From positions 12,362,501 through 12,426,500 of the forward strand of contig NZ_CP011509.1 of assembly GCF_001027285.1 (NCBI RefSeq): a stretch of 64,000 nt of DNA, read 5' to 3'. The translations under genes were made by a program, and so were the position numbers. Origin of the DNA: Archangium gephyra. GTDB taxonomy: Bacteria; Myxococcota; Myxococcia; Myxococcales; Myxococcaceae. This document shows positions 43,298-52,100 of the stretch, one piece after another (position 1 is the first letter of the stretch; every line of letters starts with the position of its first letter). The notes under the pieces are model-generated. The model ran no database searches and had not been told where the DNA came from. It saw only the letters and a program-made list of their open reading frames with translations.

Positions 43298-45586
43298 ATG
43301 TCTTCCACGAAGAACAACAGGACGGGCATCCGCTCGACGAAGGGCACCGCGGGAGGCGTGCGCGGCGCGCTGTGGCCGCTGGGACAGGCGGCGGTGGGCC
43401 TGGCGTCGGCCCTGGCCGCGGGCGGAGCGCTCGCCCAGGAGACGACGCCTCCGGCGGACGCACCGCGCACGGAGCAGACGGCCCCGGCCCCCGAGCAGAA
43501 GCAGGAGGGCGCCCAGGAGACGTTCGTGCTGCCCACGGTGCAGGTGCAGGAGGCGGCGGAGCCGGAGAGCTACCACGCCCCGGAGAGCAGCCTCAGGCGG
43601 CTGCCGGCGCCGCTGGTGAATACGCCGCAGTCCGTCACCGTGGTCTCCCGCGAGGTCCTCCAGGAGCAGCAGGCGACGTCGGTGCGCGATGCGCTGCGCA
43701 ACGTGTCCGGCATCACCATCGCCGCGGGCGAGGGCGGCCGCCAGGGTGACTCCTTCAACCTGCGGGGCTTCTCGGCGCAGACGGACACGTTCCGCGACGG
43801 CGTGCGTGACCTGGGCTGGTTCACGCGCGACACCTTCAACCTCCAGGGCGTCGAGGTCTACTTCGGTCCGTCCTCCGTGCTCTTCGGCCGCGGCTCGACG
43901 GGCGGCGCGCTCAACCTCGTCACGAAGAAGCCGGGCCGGCGCTCCTTCCGCAACGTGAGCCTGTCGGGCGGCACCGCGCCCATGGGCCGTGTCGAGGCCG
44001 ACATCAACGAGGCCATCAACGACCGCGTCCAGGTGCGCCTCAACGCGCTGGGCCAGCTCTCCGGCGTGGCGGGCCGTGACAACGTCTCGGAGAACCGCGC
44101 GGGCATCGCCCCCTCGTTGCGCATCGCGCTGGGCGAGAGCACCGCGCTCGAGCTCGACTACCTCTACCAGCACGAGGACAGCACCCCGGACTACGGCCAC
44201 CCGTACTTCAACGGGGCCCCCGTCTCGACGAGCCTCGGCGTCCCGCGCTCGGCCTTCTACGGCGTGAAGGGCCTGGACACCGAGCGTGTGAATGCCCACA
44301 TCGGTACCGCGCAGCTCCAGCACCGGTTCAGCGACAAGGTCCAGCTCACCAACTCGCTGCGCCTCGGCGGGGTGGACCGCTACGCCCTGCCCACGGCGCC
44401 CCGCGGGCTCACGCCCACCACCGGCAGCCCGACGACGATCGGCCGCCAGCGCTTCGAGACCGACACGGACAACACCTACCTCGCCAACCAGCTCAACCTG
44501 CGCGGCGATCTCGAGACGGGCTTCCTCAAGCACCAGGCGAACGCCGGGCTCGAGCTGACCTGGGAGACGCGGGAGCAGAGCCGCAACAACCTGAACGCGG
44601 TGGGGCTGCCCACCGGGCCCAACATCACCGCCGATCTGTTCGACCCGAATCCCACGCCGGACCTGTCGGCCGTCAACCCCATCTTCAACAACTCCAACCT
44701 GAGCCGGCAGTGGACGGTGGGCGCCTACGCGGCGGATCAGATCTCCCTCGGCCGCTACGTGGATGTGCTCGGCTCCGTGCGCTTCGATGTCTTCGACACG
44801 AAGTACACGGCGGTGGACGCCGCGCGCACCAGCACCGTGCTGCGGCGCCAGGACAACCTCTTCAACTGGCGCGTGGGAATGATCGCCCACCCGCTGGAGA
44901 AGACGAGCGTCTACGCGACGTACGGCACGTCCGCCAACCCGTCGGCCGAGGTGGGCACCCTCACCACCGGGACGGTGAACCTGGAGCCGGAGCGCAACGC
45001 CACCATCGAGTTCGGCGCCAAGGCGGACCTGTTCGAGGATCGGCTGGGCCTGAACGCGGCGGTCTTCCGCGTGGACAAGACGAACGCGCGCGTGCCGAAC
45101 AGCGACCCCGCCGGTCCCCCGACGATCCTCGAGGGCGCCCAGCGCGTGCAGGGCTTCAGCGTCGGCGTGACGGGCAGCATCACCAGCACCTGGAGGGTGA
45201 TCGCCAACTACACCCAGCTGGACTCGGAGATCCGCAAGCACAGCAACGCGTATCTCGTGGGCCAGCCGCTGCCGAGCACGCCTCCGCGCAGCCTCTCGCT
45301 GTGGACGACCGTCACCCCGCTGCAGCAGCTCACGATTGGCGCTGGCGCCGTGTACCAGGACGTGACGACGGCCAACAATCCGGCGTCGGAGAGCGTGGCT
45401 TTCGTCAAGGTGCCCAACTTCTGGCGCTTCGATGCCTTCGCCAGCTACGCGCTGTTCAACCGGGTCGATCTCCAGCTCAACCTGAACAACATCAGCGATG
45501 AGCTGTACTACGAGCAGTACTACTCCGCGCAGGCGGTTCCCGCCGAGGGCCGCTCGGCCAACCTGACGGCCCGGGTGCGCTTCTAA
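43298..45586 (+). CDS. TonB-dependent siderophore receptor
   Basis: A 762-residue outer-membrane receptor. The signal ends GLASALAAGGALAQ. A TonB-box-like segment (ETFVLPTVQVQEA, about 72-84) precedes the plug (LVNTPQSVTVVSREVLQEQQATSVRDALRNVSGITIAAGEGGRQGDSFNLRGFSAQTDTFRDGVRD). The 22-strand barrel follows, ending LTARVRF with the usual C-terminal Phe. ESTALELDYLYQHEDSTPDYGHPYFNG and ISDELYYEQYYS are typical of the FhuA/FecA/Fiu group. It imports a ferric siderophore, most likely catecholate given piuC. GAGGGACCGA precedes the ATG. Fur-controlled by the box at 43202. Confidence 0.95.
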   Translation: MSSTKNNRTGIRSTKGTAGGVRGALWPLGQAAVGLASALAAGGALAQETTPPADAPRTEQTAPAPEQKQEGAQETFVLPTVQVQEAAEPESYHAPESSLRRLPAPLVNTPQSVTVVSREVLQEQQATSVRDALRNVSGITIAAGEGGRQGDSFNLRGFSAQTDTFRDGVRDLGWFTRDTFNLQGVEVYFGPSSVLFGRGSTGGALNLVTKKPGRRSFRNVSLSGGTAPMGRVEADINEAINDRVQVRLNALGQLSGVAGRDNVSENRAGIAPSLRIALGESTALELDYLYQHEDSTPDYGHPYFNGAPVSTSLGVPRSAFYGVKGLDTERVNAHIGTAQLQHRFSDKVQLTNSLRLGGVDRYALPTAPRGLTPTTGSPTTIGRQRFETDTDNTYLANQLNLRGDLETGFLKHQANAGLELTWETREQSRNNLNAVGLPTGPNITADLFDPNPTPDLSAVNPIFNNSNLSRQWTVGAYAADQISLGRYVDVLGSVRFDVFDTKYTAVDAARTSTVLRRQDNLFNWRVGMIAHPLEKTSVYATYGTSANPSAEVGTLTTGTVNLEPERNATIEFGAKADLFEDRLGLNAAVFRVDKTNARVPNSDPAGPPTILEGAQRVQGFSVGVTGSITSTWRVIANYTQLDSEIRKHSNAYLVGQPLPSTPPRSLSLWTTVTPLQQLTIGAGAVYQDVTTANNPASESVAFVKVPNFWRFDAFASYALFNRVDLQLNLNNISDELYYEQYYSAQAVPAEGRSANLTARVRF

Positions 45587-45599
45587 CCTGTCCCCTCTC

Positions 45600-45638
45600 T
45601 CCGAGCGGCGCGGAATGCGGGTACACTGCCCGCTCGGA
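45600..45638. terminator. Hairpin after the receptor gene, overlapping the next ribosome site
   Basis: Arms TCCGAGCGG / CCGCTCGGA with a 21-nt loop, 14 bp after the receptor stop. The right arm runs into GGAGG, the ribosome site of the gene at 45649, so the fold could also limit that gene's translation. Confidence 0.5.
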
Positions 45639-45648
45639 GGTCAGGGAC

Positions 45649-46092
45649 ATGAATGAGACGACGTTCACCTTCGTGTCGGTCTGCGGGCCGCTCTCGCTCC
45701 AGGACGAGCTCCTCGAAGCGGTGCTCTACCTGGGGCCACTCGTCGGGATTCCCCTGCTGCTGTGGCTGCGACGGGGCCCTCGCGACGACCAGGACGTGCT
45801 GGGCTCCGCCCGCGTGGCTCCGGCCAGCCTCTCCCAGCGCCTGCTCGACTTCTCGGGCTGGTTGCTCCTGTCCGGCGCCGTGCTGCTGCTGCCCGCCGGG
45901 GTGACGGCGCTGATCCACTTCATGATGTTCTTCAGGATCGAGGACGACCTGCTGCCCATGCGGCACCGGGTCCTCGAGCCCTCCTGGGGTTGGACCGCCG
46001 CGGCGGTGCTGCTGTGCTGCGCGCGTCTCTTCCTCTGGCTGCGCACGCCCGGCTCCGAGCAGGACGTGCTTCGTGTCAGGGCTCGGACGTAG
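45649..46092 (+). CDS. Small membrane protein of unknown function
   Basis: A 147-residue protein with about three membrane helices (AVLYLGPLVGIPLLLWLRRG, FSGWLLLSGAVLLLPAGVTALIHFMMFF, GWTAAAVLLCCARLFLWLR) joined by charged loops (GPRDDQDVLGSARV, RIEDDLLPMRHRVLE). No family is recognised. GGAGG lies 8 nt before the ATG. The gap to the receptor is 62 bp with a hairpin, so co-regulation with iron genes is possible but unproven. It is convergent with the ABC ATPase gene, 3 bp apart. Confidence 0.72.
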   Translation: MNETTFTFVSVCGPLSLQDELLEAVLYLGPLVGIPLLLWLRRGPRDDQDVLGSARVAPASLSQRLLDFSGWLLLSGAVLLLPAGVTALIHFMMFFRIEDDLLPMRHRVLEPSWGWTAAAVLLCCARLFLWLRTPGSEQDVLRVRART

Positions 46093-46095
46093 CCG

Positions 46096-47109
46096 TCAGC
46101 GCCTGCGCCCGCTCGCCGTGTCGAACCGGTGCAGCCGCTGCGCGTCGTAGCGCAGCCACACCGTCGAGCCCGTGGGGGCCGAGAAGTCCTCGCGGGCCCT
46201 GGCGATGAGGCGCTCGCCGGCCACGTCCACCGTCACCCAGCTCTCCGAGCCCATCGGCTCCACCAGGTACACCGTGCCGCTCAGTGCGCCCTGGGGCGCC
46301 GCGCCGGTGCCCACCTCGAGGTGCTCGGGCCGCAGTCCCAGCGTCACGCCGTCCTCGCGCATCCCCAGCGTCTCCGGCTTCACCAGGTTGATGCGCGGCG
46401 AGCCGAAGAAGGCCGCCACGAACAGGTTCGCCGGGGCGTCGTAGAGCTCGCGCGGCGGCGCCACCTGCTGCACCTCGCCCTGGCTCATCACCACCACCCG
46501 GTCCGAGAGCGTCATCGCCTCGGCCTGGTCATGCGTGACGTAGATGAACGTCGCCTTGAGGCGCTCGTGCAGCTTCTTGATCTCCCCGCGCATCTGCGTG
46601 CGCAGCGCGGCGTCCAGGTTGGACAGGGGCTCGTCGAACAGGAACACCTTGGGCCGCCGCACCAGCGCGCGCCCCAAGGCCACGCGCTGCCGCTGGCCAC
46701 CACTGAGCTCCTTCGGCCGGCGCGTCAGCAGCTTCTCCAGCCCGAGCAGCGCCGCCGTCTCATTCACACGCTGATCAATGGTCGCCTGGTCCGCGCCCGA
46801 GACCTTCAGGGGGAAGGCCATGTTTCCGCGCACGTCCATGTGCGGGTACAGCGCGTAGCTCTGGAAGACCATGGCGATGTCCCGCTCGCGCGGAGACATG
46901 TTGTTGACCGCCACGCCGTCGATGCGCAGCACACCGCCGGAGATCTCCTCCAGGCCGGCGATGAGGTTGAGCGTCGTCGACTTGCCGCACCCGGACGGGC
47001 CCACCAGCGAGACGAACTCGCCATCGGCGATTTCCAGCGTCACGTCCTTCGCCCCCACCACCCCGCCCCGGTACTCCTTGCGAACGCCTTCCAGTGAGAC
47101 CGTTGCCAC
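46096..47109 (-). CDS. MalK/UgpC-type sugar ABC transporter ATPase
   Basis: 337 residues from GTG 47109 (GAGGAGG about 10 nt upstream). Walker A GPSGCGKST (about 39-47), Q-loop MVFQSYALYPHMDVRGNMAFPL, signature LSGGQRQRVALGRALVR, Walker B VFLFDEPLSNLD and H-loop YVTHDQAEAMTL are all present. C-terminal TOBE/MalK domain: GLRPEHLEV, GTVYLVEPMGSESWVTVDVAGERLIARA. It energises import of a carbohydrate, polyol or glycerol phosphate. No permease or binding protein is adjacent; such shared ATPases often serve permeases encoded elsewhere, possibly the one at 63285. Confidence 0.92.
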   Translation of the reverse strand: MATVSLEGVRKEYRGGVVGAKDVTLEIADGEFVSLVGPSGCGKSTTLNLIAGLEEISGGVLRIDGVAVNNMSPRERDIAMVFQSYALYPHMDVRGNMAFPLKVSGADQATIDQRVNETAALLGLEKLLTRRPKELSGGQRQRVALGRALVRRPKVFLFDEPLSNLDAALRTQMRGEIKKLHERLKATFIYVTHDQAEAMTLSDRVVVMSQGEVQQVAPPRELYDAPANLFVAAFFGSPRINLVKPETLGMREDGVTLGLRPEHLEVGTGAAPQGALSGTVYLVEPMGSESWVTVDVAGERLIARAREDFSAPTGSTVWLRYDAQRLHRFDTASGRRR

Positions 47110-47258
47110 GCCGCGTGCCTCCTCGCTGAGGTCCACCCGGCAGACTATCGGCACCGAGGCGCCTTGGGGGCTTCTATTCTCGCGCAGGTGTCCGGTACGA
47201 GACCGGCCTCCCGGTGTCCCTGGTAATCTGCCGGGACAGCGCACTCCGACCGTTCCCC

Positions 47259-48041
47259 ATGCGAAGACCTCCGGTGCAGTTCGTGCTCTCCCTCTCGGTG
47301 GCCGCCGTCCTCGGCCTCTCCTGCGTCACCGTGCGGCCTTACGGCGCTCCGGCGGCTCCCGCACAGTTCCATCAGTCTTGTGGGCCTGCTTGTGCGGCCC
47401 CCGTCGCCCCCAGCACCGGTGAGATTCTCGTGCCGGCAGCGACCCGGGCCGGACAGGTGTTCGAGAAGGCCGTCCAGGCCGCCGAAGTCATTCAGGGCTT
47501 CCTCAACGTCTCCAAATTTCTCGATGAAGCGCAGAAGGAGCGCGCGGAGAAGATCATCGTCGAGTGCGTCAAGGAGGCTCACTTCAAGGTCGAAGAGGAC
47601 CTCTTCGGGAAGGGGAAGACCCTTCCCTCGTCGGACTGCAAGAAGCCCCCCACTGTCGAAAAGAAGCTCGCGCCTACCTGGCAGAGGCATCTTGGAATCC
47701 TCAAACATGCAGCGGCCTTCGCCTGCATACAGGAGCGATTCTCCGAAGAGTTCCCAGACAACTTCGCCATCGAACCGCGTTACCGAAGGGAAGAGCTCAC
47801 GAACGAACTCATGCTGACCGACAGATGGGTGGGCTCGAAGCAGCCTGACCTCGTCCTCCATTTCACCCGGAATGCCACTCGGATCCAGTGCATCTATGAA
47901 CTCAAGTTCCCCTGCGGCAATGAGCAGGGCGATCCCTGGAGGGATAAGCGCGTGCAAATCCAGATGGAGGAATACAGAGCCCTCGGCGGTGAATGCGAGC
48001 CCGTCATCGTCACCCCACAACTCGAGATCAGCCGACGGTAG
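47259..48041 (+). CDS. Lipoprotein with PD-(D/E)XK nuclease-like C-terminus (putative OME/SitA-like toxin)
   Basis: A 260-residue protein. The signal ends in a lipobox (VLGLSC, Cys22). A Cys/Ala/Pro linker is followed by a helical region (VFEKAVQAAEVIQGFLNVSKFLDEAQKERAEKIIVECVKEA) and a C-terminal domain with the PD-(D/E)XK pattern: P196-D197 (QPDLVLHF), E214-x-K216 (IYELKFPC) and a QxxxY-like Q235-Y239 (QMEEY). Codon use is less GC-biased than in neighbours (AAA, TTT, ATA appear), a sign of transfer. The gene 5 bp downstream encodes a DUF3396 immunity-type protein. Nuclease activity and delivery by outer-membrane exchange are inferences; a non-toxic lipoprotein is the alternative. No strong ribosome site. 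Confidence 0.7.
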   Translation: MRRPPVQFVLSLSVAAVLGLSCVTVRPYGAPAAPAQFHQSCGPACAAPVAPSTGEILVPAATRAGQVFEKAVQAAEVIQGFLNVSKFLDEAQKERAEKIIVECVKEAHFKVEEDLFGKGKTLPSSDCKKPPTVEKKLAPTWQRHLGILKHAAAFACIQERFSEEFPDNFAIEPRYRREELTNELMLTDRWVGSKQPDLVLHFTRNATRIQCIYELKFPCGNEQGDPWRDKRVQIQMEEYRALGGECEPVIVTPQLEISRR

Positions 48042-48046
48042 ACCCC

Positions 48047-49087
48047 ATGCCCCCCAGCTACCCACGCGTCCGAATCCAAGGCACTGTTCGCACCGAGTCG
48101 TACGGCTTCGAGGAAGTCGAAGGGAAGCTCGTCAAGAAGGTACGAGAGCACGTGTACGAGCGTGTCCTCGCGAGGGACGTGGTCCGCATCATCTTCTTCC
48201 TGCCCCACCATCACCACCACCTCACCACCGGAGTGACCCACGCTCTCGACAGTTACCTGCGTGCCATCGAGGGATGCTCCGGCGCGCTCTCGAATTACAC
48301 CTGTTGCTGGTGGGAGCCCTCCGACCTGACGGAGCCATCGGACTGGGCCCTCATCCGCGGAACCCTGGAGCCGAAAGAGCCCCGGTTCTTCGAGGACTAT
48401 GAGCCCGACGATGCACGCTTCGCCCACAAGGACGGCGCTGATCCGTACTTCACCCTCTTCGGCGAGCAGGGAAATGGCTACTCCTTCAGCTACCACGCCC
48501 GGCTTCCCTGGCGAGAACCGCCTCCCCACAGCGTGAGTGTCCTCTCCGCCACCCTGCCGACCGAATACCTCGAGGAGCACGGCGCCCAGCACGTGCGGGA
48601 GTTGGCGATGGCCATGGCTTCCCGCCTGCCCTTCGCCACCGGGCATGCCGGACTTGCCCTCCACCTCTGGCGTTCCATCCACGCCCAGCTCGACCGCCTG
48701 CGCACCGAGATATTCCGCCACCCGGGCTTCGATGTTCGCGAGGCCTCCCACTTCGACAGCATGGGCACTCGGGTGGATGGCATTCACTGGATGAACTTCT
48801 TCGGGCCGCCCGTCCTCTCCGAGCTGGGAGGCGCCACGGGTCTGCGTGCCCGGCTCCACTCGCCCACCACCACCGTGCAGGGGCTGGAAGGTGAGCGCGC
48901 CGTCGTGACGTTGGGTGAGGCGCCCGAGGCGGGCGACACGACGCAGGGTCAGACGCTCCCCGCCTACCGCGAGCTCGCCCGCTTGCTCGAGCCCCACCTG
49001 GAGCCCTTCCCCTGGGGATTCCTCGCTCGCCAGAGTCCCTCCGTAGAGGAAGAGCTGCGCCGCTGGTGGCGCCGCTTCCTGGATTGA
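48047..49087 (+). CDS. DUF3396 / type VI immunity-family protein
   Basis: A 346-residue soluble protein with features of DUF3396: VVRIIFFLPHHHHHLTTGVTHALDSYL, ATLPTEYLEEHGAQHVRELAMAMASRLPFATGHAGLAL, FRHPGFDVRE, VDGIHWMNFFGPPVLSELGG and the C-terminal YRELARLLEPHLEPF. The family is found next to polymorphic toxins and is annotated as type VI immunity protein. It starts 5 bp after the lipoprotein toxin-like gene with a poor ribosome site, indicating translational coupling. Expected in the cytoplasm (no signal), where it would block a DNA- or RNA-cutting toxin. Confidence 0.8.
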   Translation: MPPSYPRVRIQGTVRTESYGFEEVEGKLVKKVREHVYERVLARDVVRIIFFLPHHHHHLTTGVTHALDSYLRAIEGCSGALSNYTCCWWEPSDLTEPSDWALIRGTLEPKEPRFFEDYEPDDARFAHKDGADPYFTLFGEQGNGYSFSYHARLPWREPPPHSVSVLSATLPTEYLEEHGAQHVRELAMAMASRLPFATGHAGLALHLWRSIHAQLDRLRTEIFRHPGFDVREASHFDSMGTRVDGIHWMNFFGPPVLSELGGATGLRARLHSPTTTVQGLEGERAVVTLGEAPEAGDTTQGQTLPAYRELARLLEPHLEPFPWGFLARQSPSVEEELRRWWRRFLD

Positions 49088-49155
49088 TGCGGTAACAGCG
49101 TTGCGGCTCCGCGTCTGCTAACCTCCTGGCACGGCGCTCCCCCCGCCGCTCCCCC

Positions 49156-52100
49156 ATGCGCTGCCCGGTCTGCCACCGCCGTCTCATCCCCGGTGCCGCC
49201 TGTCCCCTGCACGCGGAGCGGCCTCCGTCCTCGCCCGAGGCCGAGCCCCTCCCGCTGCCCCAGGTGCCCGGCTTCCAGCTCCAGGCCCTCATCGGCACCG
49301 GAGGTTTCTCCCGCGTCTTCTCCGCCCGGCGCGAAGAGGACGGACGCGAGGTCGCCCTCAAGGTTTCACTCGGCCCCTTCTCCGCCCGCTTCACCCGCGA
49401 GGCCGCCGCCCTGCGCCGCGTCGGCCCTCCCACCGTCCCCGAGTTGCTCTCCGAGGGCTCCACCCCGGGCACCACCGAGGGCCGCGCCGTCCTCGTCCTC
49501 GAGCGTCTGCGCGGACAATCACTCGCCGCCTGGATGGCCGCGCTCCCCGGCTCCGGCGCCGCGCCCCTCTCGCACGTGAGGGATCTGCTCGCCGGCCTGT
49601 GCGGCGCCCTCGAGCGCGTCCACGCCGCGGGGCTCGTCCACCGCGACCTCAAGCCGGAGAACGTCTTCCTCCGCGAGGGCGGGGCCCTCAGCCTCCTCGA
49701 CTTCGGCCTCGCGCGCTTCCTCGACGCCTCGGACCCCGGCGAGCCCGAGGCGTCCGTCAGCCTCACCCGCACCGGCCAGCGGCTCGGCACCGCCGTCTAC
49801 ATGGCCCCCGAGCAGTGTCTCGAGTCGCGCGACGTGGACGCGCGCACCGACCTCTACGCGCTCGGCGTCCTCCTCTTCGAGCTGCTCACCGGCTCGCCCC
49901 CCTTCACCGGCGGGCCCGACGAGGTGCTGCACGGCCACGTCACCCTCCGGCCCCCTCGCGCCTCCGAGCGTGGCCCCGTACCACCGGCCCTCGACGACGT
50001 CCTCCTGCGCTGCCTCGCCAAGGAGCGGGCCGCGCGCTTCGACTCCGCCCCCGCGCTGCTCGCCGCCTTCGACGCCGCCTGCCGCGCCAGCCCCTCCGCG
50101 CCCCCCGCCGCCGAGGAGGCCCTCGCCCCCGCGCGTCCCCAGGGCGTGCGCCAGGTGGCCCTCCTCGGCGTGCGCGGGGAGCTGGACGTGGAGCACCTCG
50201 CCGTCACCGTGGCGCCCGAGGGCGGCCTGCTCGCATGCGTCCACCCGGGCCTCTACCTCGTCGCCTTCCCCGAGCACCCCTCGGCCGAGGCGGGCCTGCG
50301 CGCCGCCACCCGCGCCGCCCGGCTGCTGTCCGCCGAGCCCGGCACCTCCACCGTCCTCCACCTCGCCGAGCTGCGCGTGCGCCCCGGTGCCACCCTCACC
50401 CGCATGGCGGGCCCCGCCCTCGAGCAGCCCGAAGCCTGGTGGCCCACGCAGGGCCCCGGTGCGGACACCTCCCTGCTCGCCACCCCCGAGGCCGCGGCCC
50501 GGCTCGGCGACGGCGCCACCCAGCCCGGCCCCTCGGGCGCCCTGCTGCTCTCCGGCGACTCCTCCCTCACCCGCGTCCCCACCTCCGCCGAGCCGCCGCC
50601 CCTGCTCGGCCGCGACGCGCTGCTCGACACGCTCCTGGCCAGCGCCTCCCGCGCCTTCTCCGGCTACGGCCCCGGCCTCTCCGTCCTCACCGGCGAGCCC
50701 GGCCATGGCAAGACGCGCCTGCTCGACGCGCTCGCCACGCGGCTGGAGACACAGGGTGGGGCCCGGGTGCTCCGCCTCTCCGCGCCCCACCCGGACGCCG
50801 CCAGCGCCGATGCCCTCCTCCACGCCCTGTGGGCGCACTGCGCTCCGGACTCGCCCCTCCCCTCCGCCCATTCCGGCGCCCGGCGCCACGCGCTCGCCCG
50901 CGCCGTGGCCGAGGCCCTGCGCCGGCTCGCCACCCGCCAGCCCCTGGCCCTCCTCCTGGACGACGCGCACCAGGCGGACCCCACCACCCTGGACGCCCTC
51001 GAGGTGGCCACGCTCGCCGCGCCCGAGGTGCCCCTCTGGGTGTGCGCCGCCGGCCGTCCCGAGCTGCTCGGCCTGCGTCCCCTCCTCGGCGAGCGCGCCG
51101 GCCTCCCCGCCCAGCACGTGCTGCCACCGCTCGCCCCCGAAGCCAGCCGCGCCCTGCTGCTGCACCTGCTGCGCCCCGCCGAGTTCATCCCCGAGCCGGT
51201 GCTCGCCCGCCTGGAGCAGCTGACGCAGGGCGTGCCCCTCTCCCTCGTGGAAGTCGCCGGGGCACTGCGCACCTCGGGCGCCCTGCGCCCCCTGCCCGGC
51301 GGCGAGTGGTACGTGGCCGCGGACGAGCTGCTGCACGTCTCGGTGACGCCCCTCTTCGAGCGGCTCGCCACCCGCGCCCTCTCCGTGCTGCCCGCGGCGC
51401 ACCAGGGCCTGGCGCAGCTGTGCGCGGTGCTCGGCCAGGAGCTGACGGTGGCCCAGGTGGACGCGGCGCAGCGGCACCTCGAGGCCAAGGAGGACACGGC
51501 GCGCGTGGCCGGCCTGGACGCGGGCGCGGGGCTCGCCCGGCTGGAGCGCGCGGGGCTGCTGCGGGCGGTGGGCCCGGAGCGCTATGCCTTCCGTCAGCCC
51601 CAGCTGCGCGAGGCCCTCGAGCGCGCCCTGCCCGCCCCGTGGCGCCGGGCCCTGCACGCCGCGGCCCTGCGGGGCCTCTCGGGCCAGGGCGTCGTGGAGC
51701 AGCGCCGCAGGGCCCGCCATGCCGCGGCCTGTGGCGCGCACGAGGAGGCCTTCACCGCCTGGTTCTCCCTGGGCGAGGCCGCGCGGCAGGCCCACCGCCA
51801 CGTGGAGGCCGAGCAGGACTACACCCACGCCCTGGCGCAGCTCCCGGAAGGAGACGTGGCCCGGCGCGCGCGGGTGCTGGCGGGGCGGGGCCGGGTGCGC
51901 TACCGCACGCACCGCTTCCGCGAGGCGCTGACGGACTTGAGCGCGGCACGGGCGCTGGCCGGGCCCCTGGGCCACACCGCGCTGGAGGTGGATCTGCTGC
52001 TGGAGGAGGCCACCCTCCTGGACTGGATGGAGGACGCGGAGGGCTCGGCGGCGCGCACCCAGGAGGCGCTGGAGAAGGCCGAGTCGCTCGATGACCCCCG

